From contig NC_134906.1 of assembly GCF_041734735.1 (NCBI RefSeq), positions 30,804,500-30,868,499 on the forward strand: a DNA stretch of 64,000 nt, given 5' to 3'. Position numbers and translations under genes: made by a program. This document shows positions 16,540 to 28,600 of the stretch, one piece after another; within the stretch, counting starts at the first letter, position 1; every line of letters begins with the position of its first letter. The stretch is from Babylonia areolata. Its lineage: Eukaryota; Mollusca; Gastropoda; Neogastropoda; Buccinidae. The notes under the pieces are model-generated. The model had not been told where the DNA came from and ran no database searches. It worked only from the letters and a program-made list of their open reading frames with translations.

Positions 16540-19010
16540 GATCAAAGACGACGGTGATGAAGCCAGCCTGATCCAATTCAACACGTCACTGGAGCAGGCC
16601 ACGCTGATTCCAACGCTCATCTCCTCATCGGCAGTGACCTGAATTTTCCCAGTTGGGATTGGAAGCTGATGGCCCTCAAATCCAAGCCTGTATACTCCAG
16701 ACTACACCATGACTTCATCAGCATGCTGAACGAATACAGCCTTGAACAACTTGTGGAAGAACCTACTAGAGAGGAAAATACCCTGGACTTAAATCATCAC
16801 CAACAACCCACAGCTGATCCCGCGAGTGGAAGTCCTTCCTGGGCTGTCTGACCACGCCGCAGTCTACTGTGAGGTGGTGGTTTACATCCAGAAGAGGAAG
16901 CAGGCACCGTGCTCCATCCCACTGTACAAGAAGGCAGATTGGGAGGGTCTCAGGAAGTCCACGACCAACCTCACCAACACCTTGGAAGAGATGAAGGACA
17001 CTGCTACTACAGACGAGCTGTGGGCTTGCTTCAGAGACACTCTTCACGCAGCTGTCAAGCAGTTCATCCCCCACAAGCAGGTCCGTGTCAAGGTAAGCCA
17101 GCCCTGGATCACCCCAGCCCTACGCCGACTCATCAACAGACGAGACCACGTCTTCAAGAAGATGCGCAAGCAAGGGACAGAAGACCTGAAACAGCAGCAC
17201 AAGTAGCTCCGAAGAGAGGTCCAGCGCCAACTACGACGAGCATACTGGTCCTACCTCGACGACACCTTCGACGAAGCAGACTCCGAGCAGCCAAGAACAA
17301 GCGCTTCTGGTCATACGTAAAACACCTGAAGTCGTCCAACGCTGTTGTCGCGCCGCTGAAGGAAGAAGGCAGGTTGGTGTCCGACCCAAAAGCACAGGCA
17401 GACATCTTGAACCGCCAGTTCCAGTCTGGATTTGGCAGCGGCCAGACCTTCTCTCAGGAGGAATTCCAGGAAAAATGCAGACTCCCACTCAGAGACTTCC
17501 CAACTCTAGACAAGGTTGACATTAACATCCATTTCAGCAACCTGAAACCTGGAAAAGCAGCGGGACATCAGCCCGAGGATCCTGAAGGAGCTGGCAAACG
17601 AACTGGCACCAGCTCTTACCATCATCTTCCAGTCTTCAGTCAATACCGGCACCCTACCAGCTGATTGGAAAACTGCTCATGTTATGCCAGTGTTCAAGAA
17701 AGGAGAGCAGTACAACCCGGCAAACTACAGACCAGTCTCTCTGACGAGTGTATGCTGTAAAGTGCTGGAGCACATCCTGACCAACACCATCATGAACCAT
17801 CTGGAACATCACGGCATCCTCTGCAACCAACGGCTTCTGCATGAGATCTTGCGAGGCCCAACTCCTTGACTTCACCAACGAGCTGTTTGAGAACATGGAC
17901 AGCAGGAAGCAGACCAACATCTTGGTGTTGGACTTTGCCAAGGCCTTCGATAGGATCAACCATAGCCTCCTGTCTCACAAGCTCAACTACTAAGGTGTTC
18001 GAGGAGAGATCAACACCTGTGTAGCCGACTTCCTGAGAGACAGAAAGCAGGCGGTGGTCGTCAGCGGAGAGCGTTCTGGCTTCGTCCCAGGTCCGGAATC
18101 CCACAAGGCTCCGTTTTGGGGCCTTGTCTGTTCCTGATCTATATAAATGATCTGTCCGACATCCTGACTACGAGGTCACGCCTGTTCGCGGACGACACGG
18201 CGGTCTACAACATGGTCACTTCTCCAGCAGCCATCTACAACAAGACCTCAACCAGCTTGATGTGTGGGAGAAGAGATGGGACATGGCCTTTCATCCTGGA
18301 AAGTGCACCACTCTGCCTGTGACCCGCAGCAGGAGCCCCCTCCACTTTGACTACTGTCTGCACGGCCATATCCTGGAGATCGTCACCAGTACAAAGTATC
18401 TAGGCGTCACCATCTGCAGCGATCTTAGCTGGGACATGTGCATCAACCACCTGTGCAACAAAGCCAACAAGACCCTAGGCTTCCTGCGTCGAAATATCAA
18501 AGTCAGCTCCAGGAAGATCAAGGAAATAGCCTACAAGTCCTTTGTGCGACCCATCCTGGAGTACGCCAGCAGCATCTTCGATCCACACACTGAGCAGAAC
18601 ATCAGCAAGTTTGAAGCAGTGCAGCGCAGGGCAGCCCGTTTTGTGATGAGACGCTACCACAACACCTCTAGCCCTACCGCCATGCTTGAAGAACTGAAGT
18701 GGTCCAGCCTCCAGGACAGACGACGTACAGCACGCCTATCCATGCTGTACAAGATCCATAACGACCTGGCCAGCACAGAAGGCATCAAAGCCAGCCTGTG
18801 CCCTGCACCTCTGCGCCGACTCGGACGCCGCGGCCACAATCAGCAGTTCAAGTCACCATTCCACAGTGCAGAACGCAGTACAGACAGCAGGCGTTCCTTC
18901 CCCGTACCATCAACTTGAAGGACTGGAACGAGCTACCTCCAGGACGTTGTAGAGGCCAAGACTATCGACATCATCGTGTCAAAGGCCTCCCGTCTCCATT
19001 AAAAGCTACG
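16540..19010 (+). mobile_element. Jockey/CR1-like LINE, endonuclease C-terminus plus reverse transcriptase, decayed
   Basis: Begins inside the AP-like endonuclease: LIGSDLNFPSWDWKL near 16635 and LGLSDHAAVYCEV near 16830 (the SDH motif). The RT follows in several frames: MPVFKKGEQYNPANYRPVSL (about 17684-17743), [20 protein letters not shown] (about 17920), [12 protein letters not shown] (about 18120) and the catalytic [10 protein letters not shown] (about 18183-18212). Then come TKYLGVTICSDLSWD and FVRPILEYASSIFDP, and an end resembling INLKDWNELPP near 18915. Frame changes occur near 16790, 17205, 17560, 17850 and 18250-18270, with one in-frame stop near 17992, so it cannot make a protein. 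It is 5'-truncated. Confidence 0.88.
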
Positions 19011-19011
19011 C

Positions 19012-19440
19012 CCAGGTTTTTGTTTGTTTGTTTGTTTTGTTTTCTTGTTTTTTGTTTTTCTGCGAGTGCGGACCCCTTGCATAAGTGACAGAATAATCAA
19101 CTAGCTGACTGTGGACGCTGCCAGGAAAGAAGAAGAAAGTAGCAGTGAACTGTGACGTGGGGCTCAGTCTGTCGAGCTGGGGAGCACTTCGCAAGCCACT
19201 GAGAGTGGTCCAGCCAAGATACAGCGAAATAAAGGTACTTTTTTTGTAGAGTTCGTGTCTTTTCCTGCAGATCCCCCATTCAGTGACAGAATAATCAAAA
19301 TGTGATTGTGGTCACTATACGGAAGGATGGAGGTAAAGGTAACCTGGTTTATCTTTGATTTGGTCCCATTGACAATTCAGTAGTTCAGTTTTTTCCTTAT
19401 TAATCTTCAACTTGTTCTCACTCATCAACTCGGCCACATC
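19012..19440. other. No gene seen between LINE remnants
   Basis: A TTTG-rich tract (19017-19060) probably forms the 3' tail of the preceding LINE. The rest shows no protein-like frame. Confidence 0.45.
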
Positions 19441-20180
19441 CAGAATGCAGTTTTTCATACTGACTACAACTTTGAACAAGTGCGGCAAAACGGCAGACTC
19501 AACACAGGCTCAGTGTGGAACAACAAAGGCATCAGGCTCAGCACCAAAATCAAAACCTACACAGCTGTTGTGCTGACCACCTTGTTGTACTGCTGTGAAA
19601 CATGGACGACGTATCGCCGCCACATTCAACAACTTGAGGAGTTTCACCAGAGATGCTTACGAAAGATCCCGGGGCATAAAGTGGCAAGACAGGGTCTCCA
19701 ACCTCAGGTCCAGGTCCTAGAGAGGAGCGGCCTGCCCATCATCGAAAGCCTGCTGATCCATTGCCAGCTTCGCTGGACAGGACACGTTGTCCGCATGACA
19801 GGCAGCAGGATCCCGAAGATGCTATTGTATGGCCAGATGAAGGAAGGCCACCACGAACTTGGAAGATCTTGCGGCAAGCGCTTCAAGGCACCTTGAAGAT
19901 AAACCTCAAAGCCTGTGACATAGACATCGCTTCCTGGGAAACTGATGCCCATGACCGCTCTCGCTGGAAGATGCTGTGCTCTAGTGACATACAGACGTTT
20001 AAAAACAAGAGGACGTTGGCCATTTAGGAGAAGCGTGAGCGACTGAATTACTACGGCCAGAAGCCGAGGGCTCAACTTCTGGAGACGTTTTCCTTTGCAA
20101 CACCTGTGGGAAGTGCTGCGCATCCAGAATCGGCCTCTTCTCCCATATCAGGACACACACCGACAGATAAGCCTGCTTGC
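19440..20180 (+). mobile_element. C-terminal part of a second LINE, decayed
   Basis: The frame from 19480 reads TAVVLTTLLYCCETWTTYRR then HIQQLEEFHQRCLRKIPGHK, the connector that follows the RT core in many invertebrate LINEs. LQLRW-GHVVRM and a G-x-x-x-G-R-S basic segment follow. Near 20095-20170 another frame gives CNTCGKCCASRIGLFSHIRT-type C2H2 residues, the usual end of this ORF type. There are several frame changes and no RT catalytic box, so only the 3' end was inserted or kept. Confidence 0.75.
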
Positions 20181-20303
20181 CTACTCATCCGTCGGTCCGA
20201 CGGGTGACTCCATCATCATCACAGTTGTTTTGTGTGTAAAGATAGTGTGTCTTTTTGCATAGCTGCTCTGAATATAGGATTATAGTCTAACGGAAAAACA
20301 CAC

Positions 20304-20349
20304 GCGGCCATCTTGATTGGATCACATTGGATCAAGCCGGCCATCTTGA
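20304..20349 (+). promoter_or_regulatory. Two YY1-like motifs, possible promoter of the zinc-finger gene
   Basis: GCGGCCATCTTG at 20304-20315 and GCCGGCCATCTTG ending at 20348 match the YY1 core (CCATCTTG) that often lies just at or after the start site of housekeeping promoters. A donor-like GTAAGA follows at 20392, so a short untranslated exon ending at 20391 is likely. No TATA box is seen. Confidence 0.4.
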
Positions 20350-20536
20350 TTGTGCATCAGCAGTAACGAGACATTGGACTCGACGACAAAGTAAGAATGC
20401 TGATCATTGTTGTATGCTCTTTATTGGTGGATGTTTTGTTTTGCTAAAGAAGATTGTATTGCCGGAGAGTGGTTCAAAATATAAAGTGCGTGTAGTATAT
20501 TGGTAGTTTTGCCTATGTAGTAGTAGTAGTAGTGTA

Positions 20537-20635
20537 GTGTTGGGACTGGCATTTGACTGCCTAGGCCTCACGGCTTTTTTTATTTTATTTTTATGTCCCC
20601 TTCAGTATCTCTTTTATTTGTGGGGTACATATATG
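20537..20635. repeat. Unnamed repeat 'R', copy 4 (diverged)
   Basis: Starts gtgttgggactggcatttg and includes cctcacggctttttttat, gtccccttcagtatc and tttatttgtggggtac, in the order seen at 15872-15957. It is preceded by a short TAG repeat. Confidence 0.7.
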
Positions 20636-20894
20636 TTTTCTTTTACAAGTACTGTAAATCACTCGTCAAAAAAAATTCTTTCCCCCTCCTTTCTTCTCTC
20701 TCCTTCTCCACGCTGCGCACCTCCCCACGTCAATAGCCGGACTAACGGCTGATGGACATTGCAGGAAGAAGGAAAAAAGTCAATAAATTTTTCTTTGAAA
20801 TTTGTGTTCATTTCAAGGAGATTTTTTTTAACACATTAGTATTTTGTGCAAGTTTAGTTTCGATAGGTAGTGCATACCATATTTGTGCAATTAG

Positions 20895-21140
20895 CTAATG
20901 AATAGCTATTTCAGAATCTTCACAATGATGAAGGCGGTAGTCAAGGGAAAGAAGAATGATTTTTTTCCTTTGGTTAGTATTACAGTGCTCTTTACAAATT
21001 TTCATCATTGAATTTCGGGTACTCTCATAATCTGACATTCTAAAAATATTATTCACATTGACTTCATTATAGCAATTTGACATTTTGTATGTTTCTATTA
21101 AATCCCCTTTTGGTGTCATATACTGTACCATGTCAGATAT
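20895..21140 (-). mobile_element. CR1-like LINE fragment (C-terminal)
   Basis: The minus-strand frame includes MTPKGDLIETYKMSNCYNEV, resembling the R-R-x-R-G-D-L-I-x-T-Y-K motif downstream of the RT in CR1-type LINEs. ESTRNSMMKICKEHC then parallels the usual S-x-TR-x(3-5)-K region. A one-base slip near 20960 changes the frame before the end. It lies in the first intron of the zinc-finger gene. Its upstream edge shares 30 identical bases with the DIRS-like element (see findings). Confidence 0.5.
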
Positions 21141-21219
21141 ATATAACTTTTTATAAGTCTGTTGATAGCTCATGAATGTGCTCCATGTGCAGCTTTGTTG
21201 CGTGAGACCCAACATTGAA

Positions 21220-22219
21220 CACGAGAACTATCAACAGACCCAACATAGAACACGAGAAATATTAGTGGAATCACAGCTCAGGTTGGCTCTTGAGTAGATT
21301 AACTTGTTTTTGCGATATGCGGTAAAGTCATGCTTTTGTATCCTAAACTCAGAACCAATTTTAAACGATTAAATGTAAACAATAATTAAAGGTATTTTGT
21401 GCATAGATGAAAGATATTACCAAGAAAATAGAAATATATGTAAAAATGTAGGCCGGCACTGGGCATCAATCCAGGATTGATGTGCAGCGAACAGCTGGAC
21501 ATCAGTTCAGAATAATTAACAGATGTGAAGTTGAATTCTCGATCAATGAAAGTCCATGCGGACCTTTCTCAATTCTCGAGTTTGTCCTGCATGAACTTTT
21601 CATCAATGGCTAACACTATTTACTGTATAAAGTATATTAGAACCGTGTACAAAAAAGTCCAAACAGAAATGAAACACTTGATCCACAGATTGGTCACATG
21701 ACCATCAGCACATCTTCCTGACTCACCATTTCTTGCTCCAAAATTATCAACGAACTCCCACAGTTTTTTGTTTGTTTACCGACAAACTCCCACCGAAATC
21801 ATCCTGACCATTAATGTCTTTCAATGACATTTTCATCAGGATATCCACAAAACACCAAGCTTCGTACCCATCGAGGATTGACACCCAGCTACTTTGAAAA
21901 GACATAACCCACCCTTCATTTGACTATGTTTTGAGCGTTATTGCACTAATCTTTTAAACAGATTAAGTTGCTATGACAGACAAGTGTCAGTATTTGTGAT
22001 GTGGGTCATTAATTTCGCATCACTATCAATCATTTAATGCCTAACTCTTGATTAGAAGGGTCGACAGCGTGCAACATGTTATTTCTCACATGCATGCAGT
22101 ACAGACCCAAATTAGGTATGAGATTGCAGGATACCAAAACCAAAAGTAATACTGATATATGACATTACCATAATATTGAATTGCTTCGATGTTCAGGTTA
22201 CTTTTGTTTAAGGTGAACA
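21220..22219 (+). other. Remainder of the first intron; nothing recognised
   Basis: AT-rich sequence with no protein-like frame and no repeat family I know. It ends at the acceptor gtgaacag before the first coding exon. Confidence 0.45.
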
Positions 22220-22225
22220 GGAACA

Positions 22226-22630
22226 ATGGATCGCAGTTACCGAGATACCGGCAGGCAGAGGTTGGGGGTATCAGACTACGATGATTACCGAGGCTACAGG
22301 CAAGTGGATAGTGGCTACCTTGTTGAACGAGATCCACCACTGAGAGAGAGCTACCTGGGTAGCCCTGGCAGTAGTTACCGATCAGGAAGAAGTAGTGGTT
22401 ACAGTGGGGGGAGTGGCTATGATCGTGAGGTGATGGAGAGCCTCTTGCAGCAACGAGCTCTGCAGCACCAGCTTAGTCTTCGAGAATCTCAGCTGGCATT
22501 GGCTAACTCCCTTCTGCAGCAGCAGCAACAGCAACAGCAGTTCTTGAACAAACGTCGAATGGACTACGGTGGTGGTGGAGACTACAGACAGGACTTCAAG
22601 CGCCCACGCATGGCGGATAATCGATCCAGG
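22226..22630 (+). CDS. Zinc-finger gene, coding exon 1
   Basis: It starts ATGGATCGCAGTTACCG, six bases after an acceptor (gtgaacag), with the previous in-frame context closed. It encodes 135 residues: Tyr/Arg/Gly/Ser-rich (YRSGRSSGYSGGSGYD), a predicted helix LLQQRALQHQLSLRESQLAL and a run of eight Gln, ending NRSR. Donor GTAAGT, phase 0. The CAG run is a potential length polymorphism. Confidence 0.88.
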
Positions 22631-25600
22631 GTAAGTGACTGGTTTTAAAATGAATCTGGAGTTGTTGGCCATTGTGTTGAAAATTGATAGCTCTGACTAA
22701 TTCATGAATGAATTGCTGACTTATTGGTAATATAAATGAGTAGCTGGCATACGATACTGATGAAGCTAAATTATTGCCATCTGTAATAGTGTAATACTAA
22801 TAGGAATGTACAGAAACATAAACAAAAACAAAAGAAACCAAATGGAAAAAAAATGTTCTGCTTTGGTAGTAAGAAGATAAATTGAATAGATTGGGACAAG
22901 GACCAGATTTTCTGTTTCACCTGGACAGTTTATCAAGAATTGCTGAAAGCATCCTGTTTCCAAGTTGTTATTTAACAAAAGGATTCTCAAAGACGTGATG
23001 CATTCTGTTATGAATTGATTTGATAGGTGGAAAGAACAAGGTCCAGTAGAAGAAGCCAATATCTTTTACTAATCTGATGGTGTTACCTGCATTTCATAAA
23101 AAAAAAAGATGTTATCCAGTGTAGGAACAATGAAAAAAATTCCAGTAACTGAATCTGATGGTTATGATGTTTTAATTAACTGGTCTGTGAACAAACAACA
23201 AACAAAACACTTTTTACAATTTTAGACATTTGCTTGTATTACAGTGGGGTTTGCTTTGTCAATTTTATTATCTGTTTTTAAAGACAACAGTGAATTATTA
23301 TGATTAAAAAAGAAATAATTTTAATTAAAATCAAAACTCAAAAAACGAATTTCAGAAGGATAATTTAGATGTTGCACCCTTGTAATAATAAAAAGGATTC
23401 TGTTATGATAATATTTCTTGTAATTATCATTTCTTTTATGTTCAAAATCAAAAAGATACAAAATGTGTTGCGTGATCTTGATGTGTAAAGTAAAGATAAA
23501 ATGAAGACAGAATTCTCTTCTTTACAACAAGGTAAGTTAATAGAACACTTTGAGCTGTATGAAGATCTGTAAGAATTTATTGTACTCATTTGTTTGATCT
23601 TTCGTTTGTTGAAATTTATTTGCATTTTAGCTCATCTTTCTCACTGTCTTTCAGTCTCTCTCCTTACACTGTTACAGTCATGAAAAGAAAAGGTGTTTGA
23701 ATTTTTGAGACAGCTGTTTTCATCAGGGTCTGAGATATATGAAATGCTTTATCTGATCTTTCAAAGGAACTGTCATGTTCTGACAGCTGAGAATCTTATG
23801 GCAACAAATCCAGAGGTGTGCTTTACATCATGCCATTAGGGCAGGATGTTTGGCTGGACGCCTTGCATCACGGTGAAATAGTCATTCTACTGTATTCTTT
23901 TTCTAGTGATGTCACTGACAAGCACAAGCCCTGGAAAATCCAATCTGCTGACAATCATAATGACATTCTTTGGGATTCAGCAACAAGTTGAAGCATTATT
24001 TATACATTTGCCATTCCATTGGACCTGCCTTGTTGAAGGGCGACTTGTGCAAGACCTGACTGGTGGAGAATAATGATCAGTGCTGATTGATTAATGACAG
24101 GAGTGCAGGCCTCAGTTAGGATACTTGTTTTTTTGTTGTTGTTGTTTGTTTTTTTGTTTTTGTTTTTTCCCAGCCTGAGGGATATTATATGAAGGATGAA
24201 GCAGTTGATCTGTGAAAGGTCTGTGTGCTCCAGATGTATTCTTGCTGTGAATAATGGATGACATCAAGATGCAGTCGACATTCATTGGCCATTTACTGAT
24301 TTTAGCAGTTCTGTCAGGATTATTTGAATCCTTGTGCAAGATCCATCAGTTATTTCTTAGGCCCCTTGTTTAGCGCTAGCAGCATTGAAAGAAAAACTTG
24401 TGCAACATCTTTGTTGAGGAACCATCATTCATTTTGTTTTGCTAGTTGTTGTCAGCATGATACATTTGAATAACATTTCCCAGTGAAAAGTATGGGTCAT
24501 GCTGAGGTGTGGGCTGTACACTTGTAAACTGCAGAGACAGATGTCTGGTGATGTGTTGTATGGTATTGGAAAGTGTCGTGTATTGGCTGTCTGTTTGGAA
24601 GTGTGCTCAGACACTGGCGCCTGTCTGCAGTCACCTCCCCTTAGCAGTGGTGGAAAAAGCAGTGCAGCAAGGGGATGGATCCTGATTGATCACTGCAGAC
24701 AACACTCGCAGCCAAAAGATCTGGTTCTTCATTGTCACCGCCAGTCTTCATGCCTTCCTCTGACACATGATCAAACAAGTGGAGCCCTCAAGGAAAGACG
24801 AGAAGCTTTTCAATCTGTCTCGGTCTGTTTTAGACAGAATCCCTACAGTTTCAAGACAAAAGCTAAAGCAGTGCACTGTTCACTTGTTGATGTCAGCTGA
24901 CTTTGTGGGGGAAGACTATGTAGTTCATTCTGTGACATAAATGAGCAACATTGGTCACCACTGGCGGGCATGAAAGCAGCGACAGAAGGGCTTCAATGAA
25001 GATGGAAGTGTCACCTGAAAGCCAGTGATGACTGCCCGCTGGTCACTCCCCTGTGCTCCCTTCCACAAGGTCAACAGTGGATCAGGTCAACTAACGGAGA
25101 CTGAATGGTAACCTCAGTGGCCGTGTCATCACTGACCTAGGCTCACTTCAGTGAGCTTGAGATGAAGAAGAAAGCAAGTGGCTGTACATCTGATCTACCT
25201 CTCCCTGGCTGTGAGTGATGTCCTGTACTGGGGTTGTGTAGTGAACAAGATAAAGGCTGCCACTTTGTGGTGACTCTTCTGCCTGTGGCTGCCTGGACGG
25301 GAGGCTCTGGCCAACACCTGTGTTGCTGTTCACTGTCCACACAGGTAAACTGCTGTGGATGTTGACAGACCATGTTGTTAATGCTATGACAGTTGCTCTC
25401 TTCAGCAGATTGATTCTCCCTGAAGCTGTGTGCTTCATCTTGGTTCTGACTGCCCACTGCTTTGAGAGATAGCTGTCACCCTGTTGACTCCCAGGCTGGG
25501 CCAACCCTCTTTGGTGGTTTTCAGCCCAGAAACCGATCCAGTGGCGGTCGCGATTTGAGTGCAGGAGGCAGGGGCCTGAGGGGAGGGTCTGGCATTCGGC

Positions 25601-28600
25601 GAAATTCTGGCGGATCTCGAGGACGTGGTGGACGCAGTGCCTCAGGTAAATGGAAGGGGGACGGGGGATGATGGATAGAATCAGCACACCTCCTCTTGCC
25701 CCACTGTCTGACAGGGGCCATGGGTGTGATGTTTGTGTTGATCATGTTGTGCTTGCTCCTCATGTGTGGGCCCAGCAGACTGCAGGGACACTGTTTCCCT
25801 GGCCCACAGACTGACAGTGTCTGTTCTGTCATTGTTGATGCTGTGACTTCCCCTGCCTGCTTGCACTGCTGTATGACCATGGCCATCACTTTCTCTCTTC
25901 TGACTGTCTACACTGTCACTGTCTTGTATGGTCCTGTCCTCTTCTGGCTTTCACTTATCTCTCATCTTCGTCCCCTCCTGTTGACAGTCTGATTCCCCCC
26001 ATTCCCCCCCCCCTTCTCTTTCGGTTGAATAAATACATAATTCATCTACCTCTCTGTCTCTCTCTGGGATTGTTTTGAAAAAAAAATGTTGGGTTGTTTT
26101 TGTGCTATTAGTATTAGTAGTTATTTTCCTTTTCTAAAACACATGCTCACATTTGATAATTTAATGATGCTTTAACTTAGCTATGATTTATTTGATGAGT
26201 ATTCTGCTATTGATTATTCTCTTTCAATTTTAATAATCAGTTATGCAGCCTAATTGATGAAAAGGGTACCCCTCCTCCATAGATTTTCTATATATATATC
26301 ACATGAATGGTGAGATCGATAAGTCAGACTAAGGTACTTAGAGAGGTTTCAGTGCATGAATTTTTTTTAACATATCAATTTTAGCCTATTTTCACATTCA
26401 CGTTTTTTGTTCAGGCTTTATGGGTCTTATAGTAAAGTTTATAGCCCATGTATCATTGTATGGCCCCTTTTGTTAGGAGTGGTTATGAATGATGATAGTA
26501 TTATTATTAAGGATGTTGTTTTTTAATTAAGCACAGTAAGATAAGCTTTTCTGTTGATTTAAAAAAAAAATCTCTATAATTATGAAATATATAGATTATA
26601 AACTGTTGTAGTTTTTGAAGATTAACAGAAATGTTGTCAAAAATGTACCATACTCTGCTGTATGGTGTTACTGATTTTTATCTATTAATCAACAAACAAA
26701 CAAAACAAAAAAAAGCAAAAAAAAAAGCCTATTCTAAGTCAGTAAGTGCTTGCATCATTTTTATGTGCTTTGTTGAACTGTTGTTAAATTCTTCAGCCCC
26801 TTTTCTTCAAAGTTTGTCATGGCATTGTCAGTTGATCATGTTTATTAATAGAGCAGTTACTTTTCTCTCTAAAACAAAAACTCTGCTATTTAGTATTTTA
26901 ACTATTTGGCGAGCATGTTTGATGCATATGTGATCTAACATCACGTCAGAAACGTCAGGCATGAGTTTGCCCTTCTCTTTCACTTGCATAACATCAAAGG
27001 GCAAAATCATGCCTGCTGTTTCTATCGTCATGTTACATTTTCCAGAAGTGAGATATTGAGATAATGTGAACACATCTTTAATTTTTTCCCCCTTTACCTT
27101 TGATGTCATGCAAGTGAAAGACAAGTGCAAAATGACTGACGTCTCTAAGAAAGCAAGGAGGGCCAGGAGAGGGGGCAGGAAAGACTGCCCAGCAAAAACT
27201 GACTCTGGTCTTGGTCGTGGTGCTAGAAATTCTCCTGGACTTTCATCCACTGAAAGCTCACATGACTGTGACAAGTCCAGTACCCGTACTAGAGATACTG
27301 GTACCTCGGTGAAAGCTGCAAATAATGGTTCTTCACAGTCTGATACCCAGAAGAAATCTGCAAATAATGGTTCTTCAGAGTGCACCCCAAACACTTGTGT
27401 CACTTCTAACACTGGGCAGGACGCAGGTAATTGACATACACGGGGTGGACTGGTTGGGGTCTCTGTGTGAGTCACTGTGTGTGTGTCACTCGATGCGTGT
27501 GTGTGTGTGAAAATGACCTGTTTCAATTCTGCCACATTAACCAGTAAACCTGAAAAAGCTGAGAGTGCTGATACGTTTAAAAATATTGTGTATTCATAGC
27601 CATTTCAGTCCTGGAACTGTTTAAAAAATACTTTTGAAAAAAAAAAAAGCACACAAAAAAAACACCACCAGCAGGCAGCTTAACAAAACAAGAGGCCCAT
27701 CCTTCAAGACTCACTTGTGCTTCACGCTTTATCCAGTAAAGGAATCATGAGGGGAAAAAATATAGAAAAAATCATTAAAAGGTGTTCTGTATTAAAGATG
27801 ATATATAACTAGAAGATAAGCTTGGAAGAAGAAAAAAAAGAAGAAAGGCATGTGAGCTGGATCGAACCATGCATGTTCACTTCCGAAGCAAGCAGACTAA
27901 TCCCCACTGCTGCGGCACACACGTCTGATGTCGTTTGAATAAATTTGATATTTAAGGCAATGTTGCTGTTATTTTCTAAGCGTGATGAATAGACACGATT
28001 TTACTGAACGTTAGTTCAGAGTTGATAGAATTGCATAACTCCTAATCAAGGGAAATAACCAAGACTTTTAGGGGAAAACATGCAAAGTATTTTGAAGAAG
28101 AAAAAAAAAATTAAAATCGCGTTACCAATTAGTATTTACCCTATTCGTGGGAATGATATTGAGATACTTGATATTTTTTTGTACTGGACATAACAAGTGC
28201 AACAATGTTGCTTACATTGAAAATTCTTTGGACAAGACGCATGCATCCACCCTCTACCAAACACTGCAACACCTGCACACTGTCTATAATATTTCAGCTT
28301 GAAGCCCCATGCTTGTCATTGTTGATTGTACTTTTTATCCTCATCAGGATAATCACAATCACTTGGGTTGATTGGCAACAGCATTACCGTTGAGTTTTGT
28401 TTTCCTACCACATTTTCATAGTTGCTGTTGTCACCATCATCTGGCAGATCCAACAGATCTCTAGCCATCTCTTCTGCACTGTATGTCCTGGCAGCCATGT
28501 TGACATGCTCAACAACTTTTTGCTTTACAAAACAAAAACAAAAACACATCAACATCAAGCCCAAACTTGCTGAGAAAATGTATCTTGACACCCTGCAAGA

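Noticed and set aside
25143-25990. Frames of 98-179 residues around coding exon 2
   Set aside because: They overlap the exon in antisense or run through the intron, and none resembles a known protein.
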